Shown piece by piece: positions 19,972-29,685 of a stretch of DNA of 64,000 nt (position 1 is its first letter; each line of letters opens with the position of its first letter). The DNA is from Parvibaculaceae bacterium Mf 1.05b.01 (GTDB lineage: Bacteria; Pseudomonadota; Alphaproteobacteria; Parvibaculales; Parvibaculaceae), in the NCBI GenBank assembly GCA_000509225.1, contig BAOK01000001.1, forward strand, positions 806,001-870,000, written 5' to 3'. The translations under genes were made by a program, and so were the position numbers. The notes beneath the pieces are model-generated. The model had not been told where the DNA came from. It worked only from the letters and a program-made list of their open reading frames with translations, and searched no databases.

Positions 19972-20684
19972 GTGACTTAAAACTCGTTGTGTTTGATTGC
20001 GATGGAACGCTGGTGGACAGTCAGCACATGATCGTCGCTGCGATGAACCGTGCGTTTTCTGCGCACTCACTCTCGCTTCTACCGCGGGAAAAAGTGCTCT
20101 CCATCGTTGGCCTTTCCCTCGAAGAAGCGATCAGCAAATTGCTTCCGCAGGAGGATGGCGCGACGGTCTCGCTTGTGAAAGAGAGTTATCGGCAGGCGTT
20201 TTTTCATCTGCGTGAGGACCCGTCTCTTCACGAGCCACTGTTTCCGGGTGCGAGAGAAGCGCTTGATCAGCTGGCCGCCAGGGACGATGTGCTGCTTGGT
20301 GTGGCGACAGGTAAATCGCAACGAGGATTGCGGAACATTCTGGAACTGCACGATCTTCGCGGCCACTTCATGACACTGCAGACGGCGGACGAGCACCCTT
20401 CAAAGCCGCATCCATCAATGATGCAGCAGGCAATGCGTGATGCAGGTGTCACCGCGTCGCAGACCGTTATTTTCGGTGACACAAGCTACGACATTGTGAT
20501 GGGGCGTGATGCCGGTGTCCATGCTGTGGGTGTTTCCTGGGGGTATCATGACAGAGATGAGCTCATGGCCTATGGGGCTCCACACGTGCTGGATCATTTT
20601 GATGATCTGGTGCCCTATCTGGATGCGCATTGGACGGGCAGTGCTGCGGACTGTGCCACAGAGATCACGGGAAATACCCGATGA
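19968..20684 (+). CDS. HAD-superfamily hydrolase, phosphoglycolate-phosphatase-like
   Basis: The 238-aa protein is a HAD phosphatase: motif I DCDGTLVDS with nucleophile Asp9, motif II Thr in LGVATGKSQRG, and the Mg-binding motif IV GDTSYDIVMGRDAG. The cap is a helical C1 type inserted after motif I. Substrate is unknown; phosphoglycolate phosphatase or PpaX-like annotations are common for such proteins. It begins with a GTGA overlap on the synthase gene and ends with an ATGA overlap on asmA. Confidence 0.9.
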   Translation: MSDLKLVVFDCDGTLVDSQHMIVAAMNRAFSAHSLSLLPREKVLSIVGLSLEEAISKLLPQEDGATVSLVKESYRQAFFHLREDPSLHEPLFPGAREALDQLAARDDVLLGVATGKSQRGLRNILELHDLRGHFMTLQTADEHPSKPHPSMMQQAMRDAGVTASQTVIFGDTSYDIVMGRDAGVHAVGVSWGYHDRDELMAYGAPHVLDHFDDLVPYLDAHWTGSAADCATEITGNTR

Positions 20685-22957
20685 AAAAGACTGCTATCGC
20701 CATAACTGCAGGAGTACTTGCTGTAACAGGGGCGCTTTACGCGCTGACCTTTCTGGATATCAACGCCTATCGTGCTGATGTCTCAGCACTGATCGAGGAA
20801 CAGACTGGAAGACAGCTTGTGCTGGACGGACCTCTTGAGGTTGGGTTTTCTTTGACTCCAACTGTGGTCGCGAAAGATGTCAGATTTGGAAATGCCGCTT
20901 GGGGCTCCGAACCCTTCATGCTGGAAGCTGAGGAAGTTGCGATCACGCTCTCGCTTTTGGGGCTGATTACGGGAGATTTCTCTATCTCACGTGTTGCCGC
21001 GCAAAATTCAATCCTGCTACTTGAGGCAAATACTGCTGGCACCATGAATTGGGAGCTAGACGTCGAAGCCCCCTCGCTCGACGCAGACACCCCAAGCCAC
21101 TCCAAGATATCACTGCCTGACATTGAGCTGACCAACACGACGATTACCTATCGGAGCCAGCGGATTGACCGTGTCTTCCATATCAGCTTATCGAACTTTT
21201 CTGTTGCCGATGGGTTTTTCGGTATCGCGATAGATGCTGACGGAAAAATTGATGGTCAGCCCGTCAGTCTGGTTGGCACTTTCGCCGGTCGGCCGAGCGA
21301 CTTTGAGATTACCGACATTGCTCTTGAGTTTGGCGACTTAGTGATTGAAGGCACTGGCTCAGCGAAGAGAGTACAGGGTGGCGGACCCTACCATGTAACG
21401 GCAGCTGTTTCTGCGAACCGCACTGATATTACGTCTTGGCTGGAATGGACGTTGGCCGGTGGAGGGACGGGTGTGGACATTGCCGAGCGGAATGGGGTCG
21501 ACTTCATGGACCAACCGTTGGAGCTATCCTTCCTAGACCTTGCGACAGTCGATCTCTTCATAGAAATCGGCCGACTGGATATTCGCGGTGCGGAGCTCCG
21601 TAACGTGGAAGTGAAGCTTCAAACAACGACATCTGCAGCTATGTTGGAGTTGGCAACGTCATATGACGCTAAAGACGTGCGAGTGACTGGTCGTCTGGAC
21701 AGGGGAGATGTACCCAAAGCGGAGATGTCGATTTCGTTCGATGAGTTGGATCTCGAAAAAATTACCGATGATGCTGAGTACCCCATAGACTTGGCAGCGG
21801 GTGCCCGGGCAAGCGGCAAAGCAGAGCTTGCTGCTCGAGGGAAGACAGCTAGGGCTGTTCTTGCCTCCTTGACCGGTACAATCGAAGGTCGTCTTGAGCT
21901 TGGCACCGTTGATCTGACACCCATGGCCACCGCTCCAGCTGAAGAGGGTGCGGATTCTGGGGCAAGCAATGAATCGCTATTTTCCAGCGAAGAATTGCCG
22001 CTGGATTTTGTCGATGGGTTCACTGGAAGTATCAACACTAAGATCGATAGAATTGTCTACGGAGACTTGGTGGTGTCGGACATTCGTGTGCCGATAACGT
22101 TTAGAAACAAGGAAATAGGAGCGACTCTCGAGGCGCACTATCATGACCGCCAAGTTCGCTTTAGCCATACAGCACACCTCGGGGCATCACCGTCATTCGA
22201 CTTCAGTCTTATTGCGGACGATTTTGATCTGGGCCGTTTGCTGGCGGAGCTGAACATAAGTGACCTTGCTGAGGTGCGAGCCGATTTTGCTCTCAACGGG
22301 TCGGTGGCCGGGCGGTCGCCGGAAGCTTTAGCGTCATCGTTTACCGGCGCGATGAACCTTGTCGCGGGCGAGGGTGAGATTGCATCCAGTGTCTTTGAAT
22401 TGATAGCGGCGGATCTTGTCTGGGCGTTGGTGCCCAAAGGTGGAGATGCTGGAAGAGCGAAGCTCACATGTGCGCTCAGTCGGATTGATTTTGTTGATGG
22501 GGTAGGGACAATGTCTGCGTTTGCTCTGGTCACACAACGAATGCGAACCAGCGGAGCTGGGACAATTAATCTGCAGGACGAAACGCTTGATCTTACATTC
22601 TATCCAAAACCTAATGATACATCGCTGCTCAGCCTCTCAACGCCTATACGGGTCTCCGGCTCGCTGACAGGTCCCCGTGTCCGCCCGGACACGGCGTCCT
22701 TTCTGTTGGATGCGGCAAAGATCGTTGGTGCAGGTGTTCTCACCGGTGGAATTGGCGCGGTCCTTCCGCTGATGAACCTGCAGAACTTTGATGCCGAGGA
22801 CGCCGGAGCCTGTTTGAACATGCTGAAAGATGGAGATCAGGGAGCCGGCGGCATTAATGAAACAATTGGTTCTGGTGCAAACGCGGTGACAGAAGGAGCA
22901 GGTTCGATTGTCAAGGGAGTTGGGGATATACTGATCTCTCCATTCAAACGAGATTAA
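20681..22957 (+). CDS. AsmA-family envelope protein
   Basis: AsmA-like proteins are large inner-membrane-anchored periplasmic proteins, thought to help lipid transport and outer membrane assembly. The 758-aa product has one N-terminal anchor (IAITAGVLAVTGALYALTFL), the AsmA N-terminal block QLVLDGPLEVGFSLTPTVVA with VRFGNAAWGSEPFMLEAEEV, a long beta-rich middle and the conserved C-terminal AsmA region (RIDFVDGVGTMSAFALVTQR). The tail is Gly-rich. The ATG at 20681 overlaps the HAD stop. It is followed after 2 bases by the ATP12 gene. Confidence 0.87.
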   Translation: MKKTAIAITAGVLAVTGALYALTFLDINAYRADVSALIEEQTGRQLVLDGPLEVGFSLTPTVVAKDVRFGNAAWGSEPFMLEAEEVAITLSLLGLITGDFSISRVAAQNSILLLEANTAGTMNWELDVEAPSLDADTPSHSKISLPDIELTNTTITYRSQRIDRVFHISLSNFSVADGFFGIAIDADGKIDGQPVSLVGTFAGRPSDFEITDIALEFGDLVIEGTGSAKRVQGGGPYHVTAAVSANRTDITSWLEWTLAGGGTGVDIAERNGVDFMDQPLELSFLDLATVDLFIEIGRLDIRGAELRNVEVKLQTTTSAAMLELATSYDAKDVRVTGRLDRGDVPKAEMSISFDELDLEKITDDAEYPIDLAAGARASGKAELAARGKTARAVLASLTGTIEGRLELGTVDLTPMATAPAEEGADSGASNESLFSSEELPLDFVDGFTGSINTKIDRIVYGDLVVSDIRVPITFRNKEIGATLEAHYHDRQVRFSHTAHLGASPSFDFSLIADDFDLGRLLAELNISDLAEVRADFALNGSVAGRSPEALASSFTGAMNLVAGEGEIASSVFELIAADLVWALVPKGGDAGRAKLTCALSRIDFVDGVGTMSAFALVTQRMRTSGAGTINLQDETLDLTFYPKPNDTSLLSLSTPIRVSGSLTGPRVRPDTASFLLDAAKIVGAGVLTGGIGAVLPLMNLQNFDAEDAGACLNMLKDGDQGAGGINETIGSGANAVTEGAGSIVKGVGDILISPFKRD

Positions 22958-22959
22958 GT

Positions 22960-23727
22960 ATGGCTGACGACAAAGACAAAATTTTGAAGGCAGACCGGTT
23001 CGTCTCGCATCCTGGCGATGGGGCTGCTGCTAATCTGCGCAAACGATTTTATGAGACAGCAAGCGCGCGACCTGATGAAGAGGGTTTTGTGATTGAGCTT
23101 GACGGTCGGCCCGTGAAGACGCCAGCCCGAGCGACACTCACCGTACCAACAGGGTCTCTTGGCGAAGTTATTGCTGAAGAATGGAATGCCCAGGAAACAC
23201 ACATTGTTCCAGAGAACATGCTGGTGACGAAGCTCGCTAACACCGCTTTGGATCGTGTTGCGCCCCGGAAAGATGAAGTGGTTGCAGAGATTGCCATTTT
23301 TGGTGAGTCAGATCTCCTTTGTTACCGTGCGGAAAGCCCGGAAAGCCTTGTCACGCGTCAGGCGGAAGAGTGGGATCCGATGCTCGAGTGGTTGGAGCAT
23401 CAGTATCAGGCCCGACTTGAGTTGGCATCCGGTGTCATCTTTAGGGAGCAGCCGTCCGCCGACTTGGCCCGATTGCGCGATGCGGTCGCATCGCGATCAG
23501 AATTTGAACTGGCAGGTCTCCATCAGGCAGTGTCTCTTAGTGGTTCGCTCGTGCTGGGTCTTGCGCTGATAGACGGCCAGATTGCTGCAGATAGGGCTTA
23601 CGAGCTAGCTCATCTGGACGAAACCTGGCAGGCGGAGCGCTGGGGGTGGGATGAGGAAGCTCAGGCCCGTCTAGAGGAGCGCCGAAAGATGCTGAATGCG
23701 ACCGCCAAGTATCTGGAACTCCTCTAA
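22960..23727 (+). CDS. ATP12-family F1-ATPase assembly chaperone
   Basis: ATP12 proteins (PF07542) bind free F1 alpha subunit during ATP synthase assembly; the family is shared by mitochondria and alphaproteobacteria. The 255-aa product has the family blocks FVIELDGRPVKTPARATLTV, EWNAQETHIVPENMLVTKLA and SDLLCYRAESPESLVTRQAE plus the C-terminal YELAHLDETWQAERWGWDEE. It ends the rarA-crcB-rlu-HAD-asmA chain. No terminator is visible after it. Confidence 0.93.
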   Translation: MADDKDKILKADRFVSHPGDGAAANLRKRFYETASARPDEEGFVIELDGRPVKTPARATLTVPTGSLGEVIAEEWNAQETHIVPENMLVTKLANTALDRVAPRKDEVVAEIAIFGESDLLCYRAESPESLVTRQAEEWDPMLEWLEHQYQARLELASGVIFREQPSADLARLRDAVASRSEFELAGLHQAVSLSGSLVLGLALIDGQIAADRAYELAHLDETWQAERWGWDEEAQARLEERRKMLNATAKYLELL

Positions 23728-23734
23728 GTCGCTA

Positions 23735-23793
23735 CGTCATATGACGCCCTTTGGTGATTGCCATGAAAAGGCGATAACCCATTGGCAAATGGG
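23735..23793. promoter_or_regulatory. Palindromic sites upstream of the acyl-CoA carboxylase operon
   Basis: The 206-base gap before the carboxylase genes holds a perfect 12-base palindrome, CGTCATATGACG (23735-23746), and 32 bases on an inverted repeat CCCATT-4-AATGGG (23778-23793). Neither has a T-run. They are candidate operators for the carboxylase operon. I see no convincing -35/-10 pair next to them. Confidence 0.4.
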
Positions 23794-23933
23794 CGTTTTC
23801 GGTGCTATTCAAAGCGCCATATAGACCCGAACCGGGCGGCTTTGGAAGCCTGGGTGGCATTCGTCTAAGGTGGTCTTCCAAAACAATAAGCCGGCTCTTG
23901 GGGATGTGCCCCGGGCAGCACAGAGGGGGCTTC

Positions 23934-25466
23934 ATGAAAGAGATTATTCGTCAGCTAGAAGAACGACGCGCCGTGGCCAGATTGGGCGGCGGCGAACGGC
24001 GGATCGACGCTCAACACAGTAAGGGAAAACTGACTGCTCGCGAGCGGATCAGCTTGCTGCTGGATGAAGGCAGTTTCGAAGAGTTCGACATGTTTGTTGA
24101 GCATGATTGCTACGATTTCGGCATGGAGGGCCAGAAAGTACCCGGCGATGGTGTTGTCACCGGCTGGGGCACCGTCAATGGACGCCCGGTTTACCTGTTT
24201 GCCAAGGACTTCACGGTCATGGGGGGATCGCTGTCGCGTAACCATGCGAAGAAGATCAATAAGGTTCAGGATATGGCGCTCAAAATGGGCGCGCCGATCA
24301 TCGGTCTGTTTGACGCTGGCGGTGCCCGCATTCAAGAAGGCGTAGATGCGCTTGGCGGTTATGGCGAAGTGTTTAGCCGCAATGTGTTGGCATCCGGTGT
24401 TATCCCGCAGATTTCTGTGATCATGGGGCCGTGTGCTGGTGGGGATGTGTACTCACCCGCTATGACGGACTTCATCTTCATGGTCAAAGACACGTCCTAC
24501 ATGTTTGTGACAGGCCCAGATGTGGTGAAGACGGTGACCAATGAGGAAGTGACCTCAGAGGAACTTGGGGGCGCGTCTGTTCACTCTACCAAGTCCTCTG
24601 TCGCCGATGGCGCGTTTGAAAATGATGTGGTGGCCATGGGCCAGGTTCGTCGTCTGATTGACTACCTGCCATCATCCAATCGTTCCGATGTTCCAGAACG
24701 GCCGTTCTTCGATGATCAGGACCGTGTTGAGCCTTCGCTCGACACTCTGATCCCAAGCAATCCCAACATGCCTTATGACATGAAGGAGCTGGTCCTGAAG
24801 CTCATTGATGAAGGCGACTTCTTCGAGATCCAGGAAAGTTTTGCCAAGAACATCATCACTGGATTTGGACGTATTGAAGGTCGGACGGTTGGCTTTGTCG
24901 CTAACCAACCCATGACGCTTGCTGGTGTTCTGGACAGTGATGCCAGCCGGAAAGCGGCTCGGTTCGTTCGTTTCTGTGACTGTTTTGATATTCCGATCGT
25001 CACCTTGGTGGATGTACCTGGCTTCTTGCCTGGCACGTCACAGGAATATGGCGGGCTTATCAAACATGGTGCGAAATTGCTCTACGCCTATGCAGAAGCG
25101 ACTGTACCCAAGATCACCGTGATTACACGGAAAGCCTATGGCGGTGCCTATGTGGTGATGGCATCAACTCACCTGCGGGGTGATGTCAACTATGCATGGC
25201 CAACAGCGGAAGTTGCTGTGATGGGCGCCAAAGGCGCAGTGGAAATCATTCATCGTAAAGACATCAATGACGAAGTAAGGATCGCGGAACACACGGCAGA
25301 GTATGAAGACCGGTTCTTGAACCCGTTTAAAGCTGCTGAGCGTGGCTACATTGATGAGGTGATTATGCCTCACAATACGAGACCTCGGATCGCCCGGGCG
25401 TTGGCTGTGCTTCGAGACAAAGAGCTCGAAAATCCTTGGAAAAAACACGACAACATTCCGCTTTAA
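23934..25466 (+). CDS. Acyl-CoA carboxylase beta subunit, PccB-like
   Basis: This is the carboxyltransferase half of a biotin-dependent acyl-CoA carboxylase (510 aa). Overall it resembles propionyl-CoA carboxylase beta: [20 protein letters not shown] near the N-terminus, the N-crotonase loop [15 protein letters not shown] (165-179) and the C-crotonase loop [12 protein letters not shown] (400-411). Two key places are unusual. The usual GGAVYSPA reads GGDVYSPA (Asp171). The usual GGAYDVM reads GGAYVVM (Val407); the Asp there, Asp422 of Streptomyces PccB, controls acyl-CoA choice. Substrate may therefore not be propionyl-CoA alone. The ATG at 23934 follows AGAGGGGG. The alpha subunit lies 12 bases downstream. 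Confidence 0.9.
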   Translation: MKEIIRQLEERRAVARLGGGERRIDAQHSKGKLTARERISLLLDEGSFEEFDMFVEHDCYDFGMEGQKVPGDGVVTGWGTVNGRPVYLFAKDFTVMGGSLSRNHAKKINKVQDMALKMGAPIIGLFDAGGARIQEGVDALGGYGEVFSRNVLASGVIPQISVIMGPCAGGDVYSPAMTDFIFMVKDTSYMFVTGPDVVKTVTNEEVTSEELGGASVHSTKSSVADGAFENDVVAMGQVRRLIDYLPSSNRSDVPERPFFDDQDRVEPSLDTLIPSNPNMPYDMKELVLKLIDEGDFFEIQESFAKNIITGFGRIEGRTVGFVANQPMTLAGVLDSDASRKAARFVRFCDCFDIPIVTLVDVPGFLPGTSQEYGGLIKHGAKLLYAYAEATVPKITVITRKAYGGAYVVMASTHLRGDVNYAWPTAEVAVMGAKGAVEIIHRKDINDEVRIAEHTAEYEDRFLNPFKAAERGYIDEVIMPHNTRPRIARALAVLRDKELENPWKKHDNIPL

Positions 25467-25478
25467 GGGGGCGATCAA

Positions 25479-27503
25479 ATGTTTAAGAAGATCCTGATCG
25501 CCAACCGAGGCGAAATTGCATGCCGTGTGATGAAGACGGCGAAAAAAATGGGCATCGCTACGGTCGCTGTCTATTCCGATGCAGACAAAGACGCGCTGCA
25601 TGTGGAGATGGCTGATGAAGCGGTCAATATCGGGCCTGCAGCATCTGCTGAGTCCTATCTGGTGATGGAGAAAATTCTCCAGGCTGTAAAAGACACGGGT
25701 TCGGAAGCAGTTCATCCGGGCTATGGCTTCCTGTCAGAGAATGCAGCATTTGCCGAGTTGCTTCAGAAAGAAGGCATTGCCTTCATCGGTCCGAATGTCG
25801 AAGCCATCGAGGTGATGGGCGACAAGATTGCGTCCAAGAAGTTTGCCGACAAAGCAAAAGTGAACACGGTGCCGGGCCATCTAGGCGTCATTAAGGACAC
25901 TGAAGAAGCTCTGAAAATCGCTGGTGACGTTGGCTACCCCGTGATGATGAAGGCGTCTGCCGGTGGCGGCGGGAAAGGCATGCGCATTGCCTGGTCTGCA
26001 GATGATGTCGCGGAAGGGTTTCAATCTGCGATCAATGAAGCTGTGTCGAGCTTTGGCGATGACCGCATTTTCATTGAGAAGTTTGTCACCGAGCCACGTC
26101 ATATCGAAATTCAGGTTATGGCGGACGGAACTGACGCGATCTATGTGGGTGAGCGGGAGTGTTCCATCCAGCGTCGTAATCAAAAGGTGATTGAAGAAGC
26201 TCCAAGCCCGTTTCTTGATGAAGCCACACGCAAAAAAATGGGTGAGCAGGCTGTCGCGCTCGCGAAAGCGGTCAGTTATCAAAGTGCAGGTACGGTTGAA
26301 TTTATCGTCGACAAGGACAGGAATTTCTATTTCCTTGAGATGAATACACGCCTTCAGGTTGAGCACCCTGTAACGGAACTTATTACTGGTATTGACCTGG
26401 TCGAACAAATGATCCGGGTCGCAGCCGGCGAGAAGCTGTCGATTAAACAGGACGATGTGAAGCTCAATGGATGGGCGATTGAAAGCCGGATCTACGCGGA
26501 AGATCCGTATCGCGGTTTCTTGCCGTCGATCGGGCGTTTGAGCCGGTACCAGCCACCTGCAGAGGTGACGTCAGAGAACGGCATCACCGTGCGGAACGAT
26601 ACCGGTGTCTATGAAGGCGGCGAGATTTCTCTCTATTACGATCCGATGATCGCGAAACTCTGCACGCATGCTGCGACGCGTGAGGAAGCCGTTGATGCCA
26701 TGTCGGACGCTCTGGACGCATTCTACATTGAAGGCATCCAACACAATATCCCGTTCCTTGGTGCGATCATGGAGCATGAGCGTTTCCGGTCAGGGAACAT
26801 CAATACCGGCTTTATTGCCGACGAATATCCTGACGGGTTTGAAGGTGTGGCGGTCTCACCAGAACGGGCAGACAAGCTCGTTCTCGCGGCTGCATTCATG
26901 AATGAAATTCATGCGCTTCGCGCAACAGAGATCACAGGACAGTTGCCGAACCGTCCTCGTTTCCTTCCGGAAGACTGGGTCGTGGCGCTCGACAAGGAGC
27001 ACGTCATCCGCCTCCGAACGGAGCCTGAGGAAGACTGGCTCGTTGTGATCCTTCAAAATGAAGACGGCAGCGAACGCAGCCGCCACACTATCGCCAGTGA
27101 ATGGCGCCCGGGTGATGTTGTCTTTGAGGGGACCATCGATGGCGAGCCCATCGTGCTGCAGGCCGAACGGGCCCGCGGTCTTCAGGGCTACAACCTTACT
27201 TATCGCGGCTCAACTGTGAACGCCGCGGTCCGCACGAAAAATGCGCATGACCTTGTGCAATTCATGCCGGAGAAGGTTGAAGCGGACACTTCCAAATATC
27301 TCCTGTGCCCGATGCCCGGACTGGTGGTGTCCATCAATGTGGAAGTCGGCCAGGAAGTGAAAGTAGGGCAGACCCTTGCTGTTGTTGAAGCGATGAAGAT
27401 GGAGAACATCTTGCGCGCTGAACGCGACGGTGTGGTCGCCGAGGTTTCGGCTGCGGCCGGTGACAGCCTTCAGGTTGATGAGGTCATCATCGAATTTGAG
27501 TGA
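25479..27503 (+). CDS. Acyl-CoA carboxylase alpha subunit (biotin carboxylase plus BCCP), PccA-like
   Basis: The 674-aa protein holds the biotin carboxylase domain, residues 1 to about 445, with the ATP-grasp loop MKASAGGGGKGMRI and the active-site block EMNTRLQVEHPVTE. A linker BT-type domain follows. The C-terminal biotinyl carrier domain has EAMKMEN with biotinylated Lys640. It makes carboxybiotin from bicarbonate and ATP for the beta subunit encoded 12 bases upstream. AAGGGGG precedes the ATG. Length fits propionyl-CoA carboxylase alpha. No methylmalonyl-CoA epimerase or mutase gene is adjacent. Confidence 0.93.
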   Translation: MFKKILIANRGEIACRVMKTAKKMGIATVAVYSDADKDALHVEMADEAVNIGPAASAESYLVMEKILQAVKDTGSEAVHPGYGFLSENAAFAELLQKEGIAFIGPNVEAIEVMGDKIASKKFADKAKVNTVPGHLGVIKDTEEALKIAGDVGYPVMMKASAGGGGKGMRIAWSADDVAEGFQSAINEAVSSFGDDRIFIEKFVTEPRHIEIQVMADGTDAIYVGERECSIQRRNQKVIEEAPSPFLDEATRKKMGEQAVALAKAVSYQSAGTVEFIVDKDRNFYFLEMNTRLQVEHPVTELITGIDLVEQMIRVAAGEKLSIKQDDVKLNGWAIESRIYAEDPYRGFLPSIGRLSRYQPPAEVTSENGITVRNDTGVYEGGEISLYYDPMIAKLCTHAATREEAVDAMSDALDAFYIEGIQHNIPFLGAIMEHERFRSGNINTGFIADEYPDGFEGVAVSPERADKLVLAAAFMNEIHALRATEITGQLPNRPRFLPEDWVVALDKEHVIRLRTEPEEDWLVVILQNEDGSERSRHTIASEWRPGDVVFEGTIDGEPIVLQAERARGLQGYNLTYRGSTVNAAVRTKNAHDLVQFMPEKVEADTSKYLLCPMPGLVVSINVEVGQEVKVGQTLAVVEAMKMENILRAERDGVVAEVSAAAGDSLQVDEVIIEFE

Positions 27504-27528
27504 GGATCTTGTTTGATTTGTTTTTCAG

Positions 27529-27564
27529 CGCCCGCCTGGTCTGTCCTGGCGGGCGTTGTTCTTT
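27529..27564 (+). terminator. Rho-independent terminator after the acyl-CoA carboxylase operon
   Basis: CGCCCGCC (27529-27536) pairs perfectly with GGCGGGCG (27548-27555) around an 11-base loop, followed by the T-rich tail TTGTTCTTT. It lies 26 bases after the alpha subunit stop. Confidence 0.8.
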
Positions 27565-27581
27565 CTGCAATAACACCTAAA

Positions 27582-27587
27582 TATAAT
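27582..27587 (+). promoter_or_regulatory. Candidate -10 element for the bactofilin-like gene
   Basis: A perfect TATAAT lies 33 bases before the ATG of the next gene, just past the carboxylase terminator. The best -35 match upstream (TTGTTC, 27556-27561) is 20 bases away and sits in the terminator tail, so the promoter is only moderately supported. Confidence 0.4.
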
Positions 27588-27619
27588 AAGTCTGTCTGTT
27601 CAGTCGGGAGCTCAATCAC

Positions 27620-28618
27620 ATGATACGGAACGCACTCGCTTCGCTTTTCATTGCGCTCCTGGCGTTTCCAACACTCGCTTTGGCGGAGGAGTCGACCGTT
27701 CGGTGGCAGAGCGAAGGCGCTCTGTTTCTTGCGGGCGCAGATGTTGTCATCTCAGAAAATGTTGAAAGCGATCTGCGTGCTTCCGGCGACTCGATTATTA
27801 TTGCCGATGACGTGACCGTTGATGGCGATGCCTGGCTCGCTGGGCGGCGCATTGTTGTTGATGGGGCGGTTGACGGCGATCTTGATATTCGCGGCCAGTC
27901 GGTGTTGCTCAATGGGCCGATAGATGGGGATGTGTCCGTCTGGGCGGTTGACTTGGTCCTCGGGCCTGATACGGAAATTGATGGAAACCTTTCCTATTAC
28001 ACAAGCTCATCGGCAGAAGTCGCAGAGGACGCGCGTGTGGAAGGGGAGATTGAAAGTCACTTCTTTTCCGATGACGCCGGCGTCGCCCCCGAAATGCCTG
28101 AAGATTGGCGGGGCCGATGGGAGGATCAGCGGGCAGACAATGTAGCGCTAGAACTCACACTTCCAGGTGCGCTGGTTCTGGCCATCTTCGCAGGCATTTT
28201 GGTTTTTCTGGCACCGCGCTGGTCTGACAAGCTTCAGGTCGCAGCGTCTGATAGTCCTGCACTCGCCATTTTTTACGGTCTTGTCTGGATGCTCGGGCTT
28301 CCGGTTGTTGCTGTGTTTGCTGCCTTCACGATCATCGGCCTGCCATTCGCCTTTCTTCTGATCGTTCTTTATGGGGTCGTGTTCTGCGCAGGTATGGTCA
28401 CTGCTGCCATCATTATTGGCGGCTTTCTGGTTGACCTCGCAGGCCTTGAGTTTGGAGACGGATCGGGCAGGCGGCTCGCATTGGTGGTGGTAGGCTCACT
28501 GGTCCTTTGGGCAGGAGCCGGCGTACCGGTGCTTGGTGGCTTTTTCTGGTTTGTTTCGATAGCGCTTGGTATTGGCGGTATTTTAATTGCGGGCCGGGTC
28601 CGCTACGAAGCGCTCTGA
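27620..28618 (+). CDS. Bactofilin-like beta-helix protein with C-terminal membrane domain
   Basis: The 332-aa protein begins with a Sec signal ([21 protein letters not shown], cleavage near AEE). Residues about 45-150 show the short repeating pattern of bactofilin-type polymer-forming domains ([20 protein letters not shown] and [20 protein letters not shown]). From about residue 178 there are about four hydrophobic membrane segments. Ordinary bactofilins are small and cytosolic, so a secreted beta-helix fused to a membrane domain is a different architecture. Function is unknown. Its 3' end overlaps the convergent lipB by 16 bases. Confidence 0.75.
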   Translation: MIRNALASLFIALLAFPTLALAEESTVRWQSEGALFLAGADVVISENVESDLRASGDSIIIADDVTVDGDAWLAGRRIVVDGAVDGDLDIRGQSVLLNGPIDGDVSVWAVDLVLGPDTEIDGNLSYYTSSSAEVAEDARVEGEIESHFFSDDAGVAPEMPEDWRGRWEDQRADNVALELTLPGALVLAIFAGILVFLAPRWSDKLQVAASDSPALAIFYGLVWMLGLPVVAVFAAFTIIGLPFAFLLIVLYGVVFCAGMVTAAIIIGGFLVDLAGLEFGDGSGRRLALVVVGSLVLWAGAGVPVLGGFFWFVSIALGIGGILIAGRVRYEAL

Positions 28619-29286
28619 AATATCTCTTCGAATTTCTGCTTCATGACCATATCGATTTCGGCGGTTGAGACGATCTGTCCGAGATCTTCTAAGCTTGTCA
28701 CGCCATGTTCTGAAACACCGCAGGGGACGATGCCTGAGAAATGTTCCAGATCGGGATCGATATTGAGGCTGACCCCGTGGAACGTCACCCACTTGCGGAC
28801 GCGTACCCCAATGGCGGCGATCTTGTCCTCTTTTGACGGGCCGAGATCGGGGCGCCGGACCCAGACGCCCACGCGGTCATCCCGCCGTTCTCCCTTTACA
28901 TTGAACGCGCCGAGGGTCTGGATGAGCCATTCTTCCAGATTGTGGACAAAGCCTCTGACGTCTGGTCCTCGTTCCCTCAGGTTCAGCATCACATAGCCCA
29001 CGCGCTGACCTGGCCCATGATAGGTGTATTGGCCGCCCCGGCCTGTTTCGAAAACCGGAAAACGCTCTGGTGTGAGAAGATCTTCGGTCTTCGCGCTGGT
29101 TCCTGCCGTGTAGGTAGGTGGATGCTCTAGAAGCCAGACGCACTCATTAGCTGTTCCCTCAGCAATCTCTGCCGCCCGGTTTTCCATAAAACTGAGTGCT
29201 TCCGCGTAGGGAACCAAACTGTCGGAGACAATCCAGTCGAGCGATTGAGCAGTGTTTTTTTTGGCTGTATTCAAGGGATTAACCAT
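28603..29286 (-). CDS. lipB: Octanoyltransferase LipB
   Basis: LipB moves octanoate from octanoyl-ACP to lipoyl domains, the first step of lipoate synthesis. The 227-aa protein has the substrate motif [20 protein letters not shown] (82-101), catalytic Lys155 in [17 protein letters not shown] and catalytic Cys189 in [17 protein letters not shown]. Length and motifs are normal. The ATG at 29286 is the first in frame. It is divergent from the fliN-like gene across 85 bases with no clear shared site. Confidence 0.95.
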   Translation of the reverse strand: MVNPLNTAKKNTAQSLDWIVSDSLVPYAEALSFMENRAAEIAEGTANECVWLLEHPPTYTAGTSAKTEDLLTPERFPVFETGRGGQYTYHGPGQRVGYVMLNLRERGPDVRGFVHNLEEWLIQTLGAFNVKGERRDDRVGVWVRRPDLGPSKEDKIAAIGVRVRKWVTFHGVSLNIDPDLEHFSGIVPCGVSEHGVTSLEDLGQIVSTAEIDMVMKQKFEEIFQSAS

Positions 29287-29371
29287 GCGCTAACTCTAGC
29301 ATGAAAAACTGCCTTTTAATCCAAGGGTGGGTCAGGTCCCGCCACTTCTGTTCGTCATAGGAACTCTATCT

Positions 29372-29623
29372 GTGAACGCTGTAGACAAAGTTTATGTTGA
29401 GCTTTCGGTCGTCATTGGACGCTCGAAAATGCCCATCAATCAGCTGTTGAAGATGGGACGAGGGGCCGTCATTGAATTGGACGCCCATCAGGACGACGAA
29501 GTCTGGATTATGGCCAATAATGTTCCGATCGCGCGGGGCGAAATTGTCGTCCAGGAAGACCGAATTGCGGTCTCTATTACAGAAAAGATCAACCAAGCGA
29601 GCTCGATCCGCCAAAAAGCCTGA
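29372..29623 (+). CDS. FliN-like SPOA-domain protein
   Basis: The 83-aa protein is almost only a surface-presentation-of-antigens (SPOA) domain, the fold of the flagellar switch protein FliN: VELSVVIGRSKMPINQLLKM, then GRGAVIELDAHQDDEVWIMA and IARGEIVVQEDRIAVSITEK. The GTG at 29372 has AGGAA 8 bases before it; an in-frame GTG at 29327 lacks such a site. FliN acts in the C-ring that sets motor direction. No other flagellar gene is in the window, so it is isolated from any flagellar operon here. Confidence 0.85.
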   Translation: MNAVDKVYVELSVVIGRSKMPINQLLKMGRGAVIELDAHQDDEVWIMANNVPIARGEIVVQEDRIAVSITEKINQASSIRQKA

Positions 29624-29685
29624 TCTTTGCGCTTTAGCGCTGCCATTGAACCTGTCTTATCTCATATATCAAGAATTTTGTGTAA

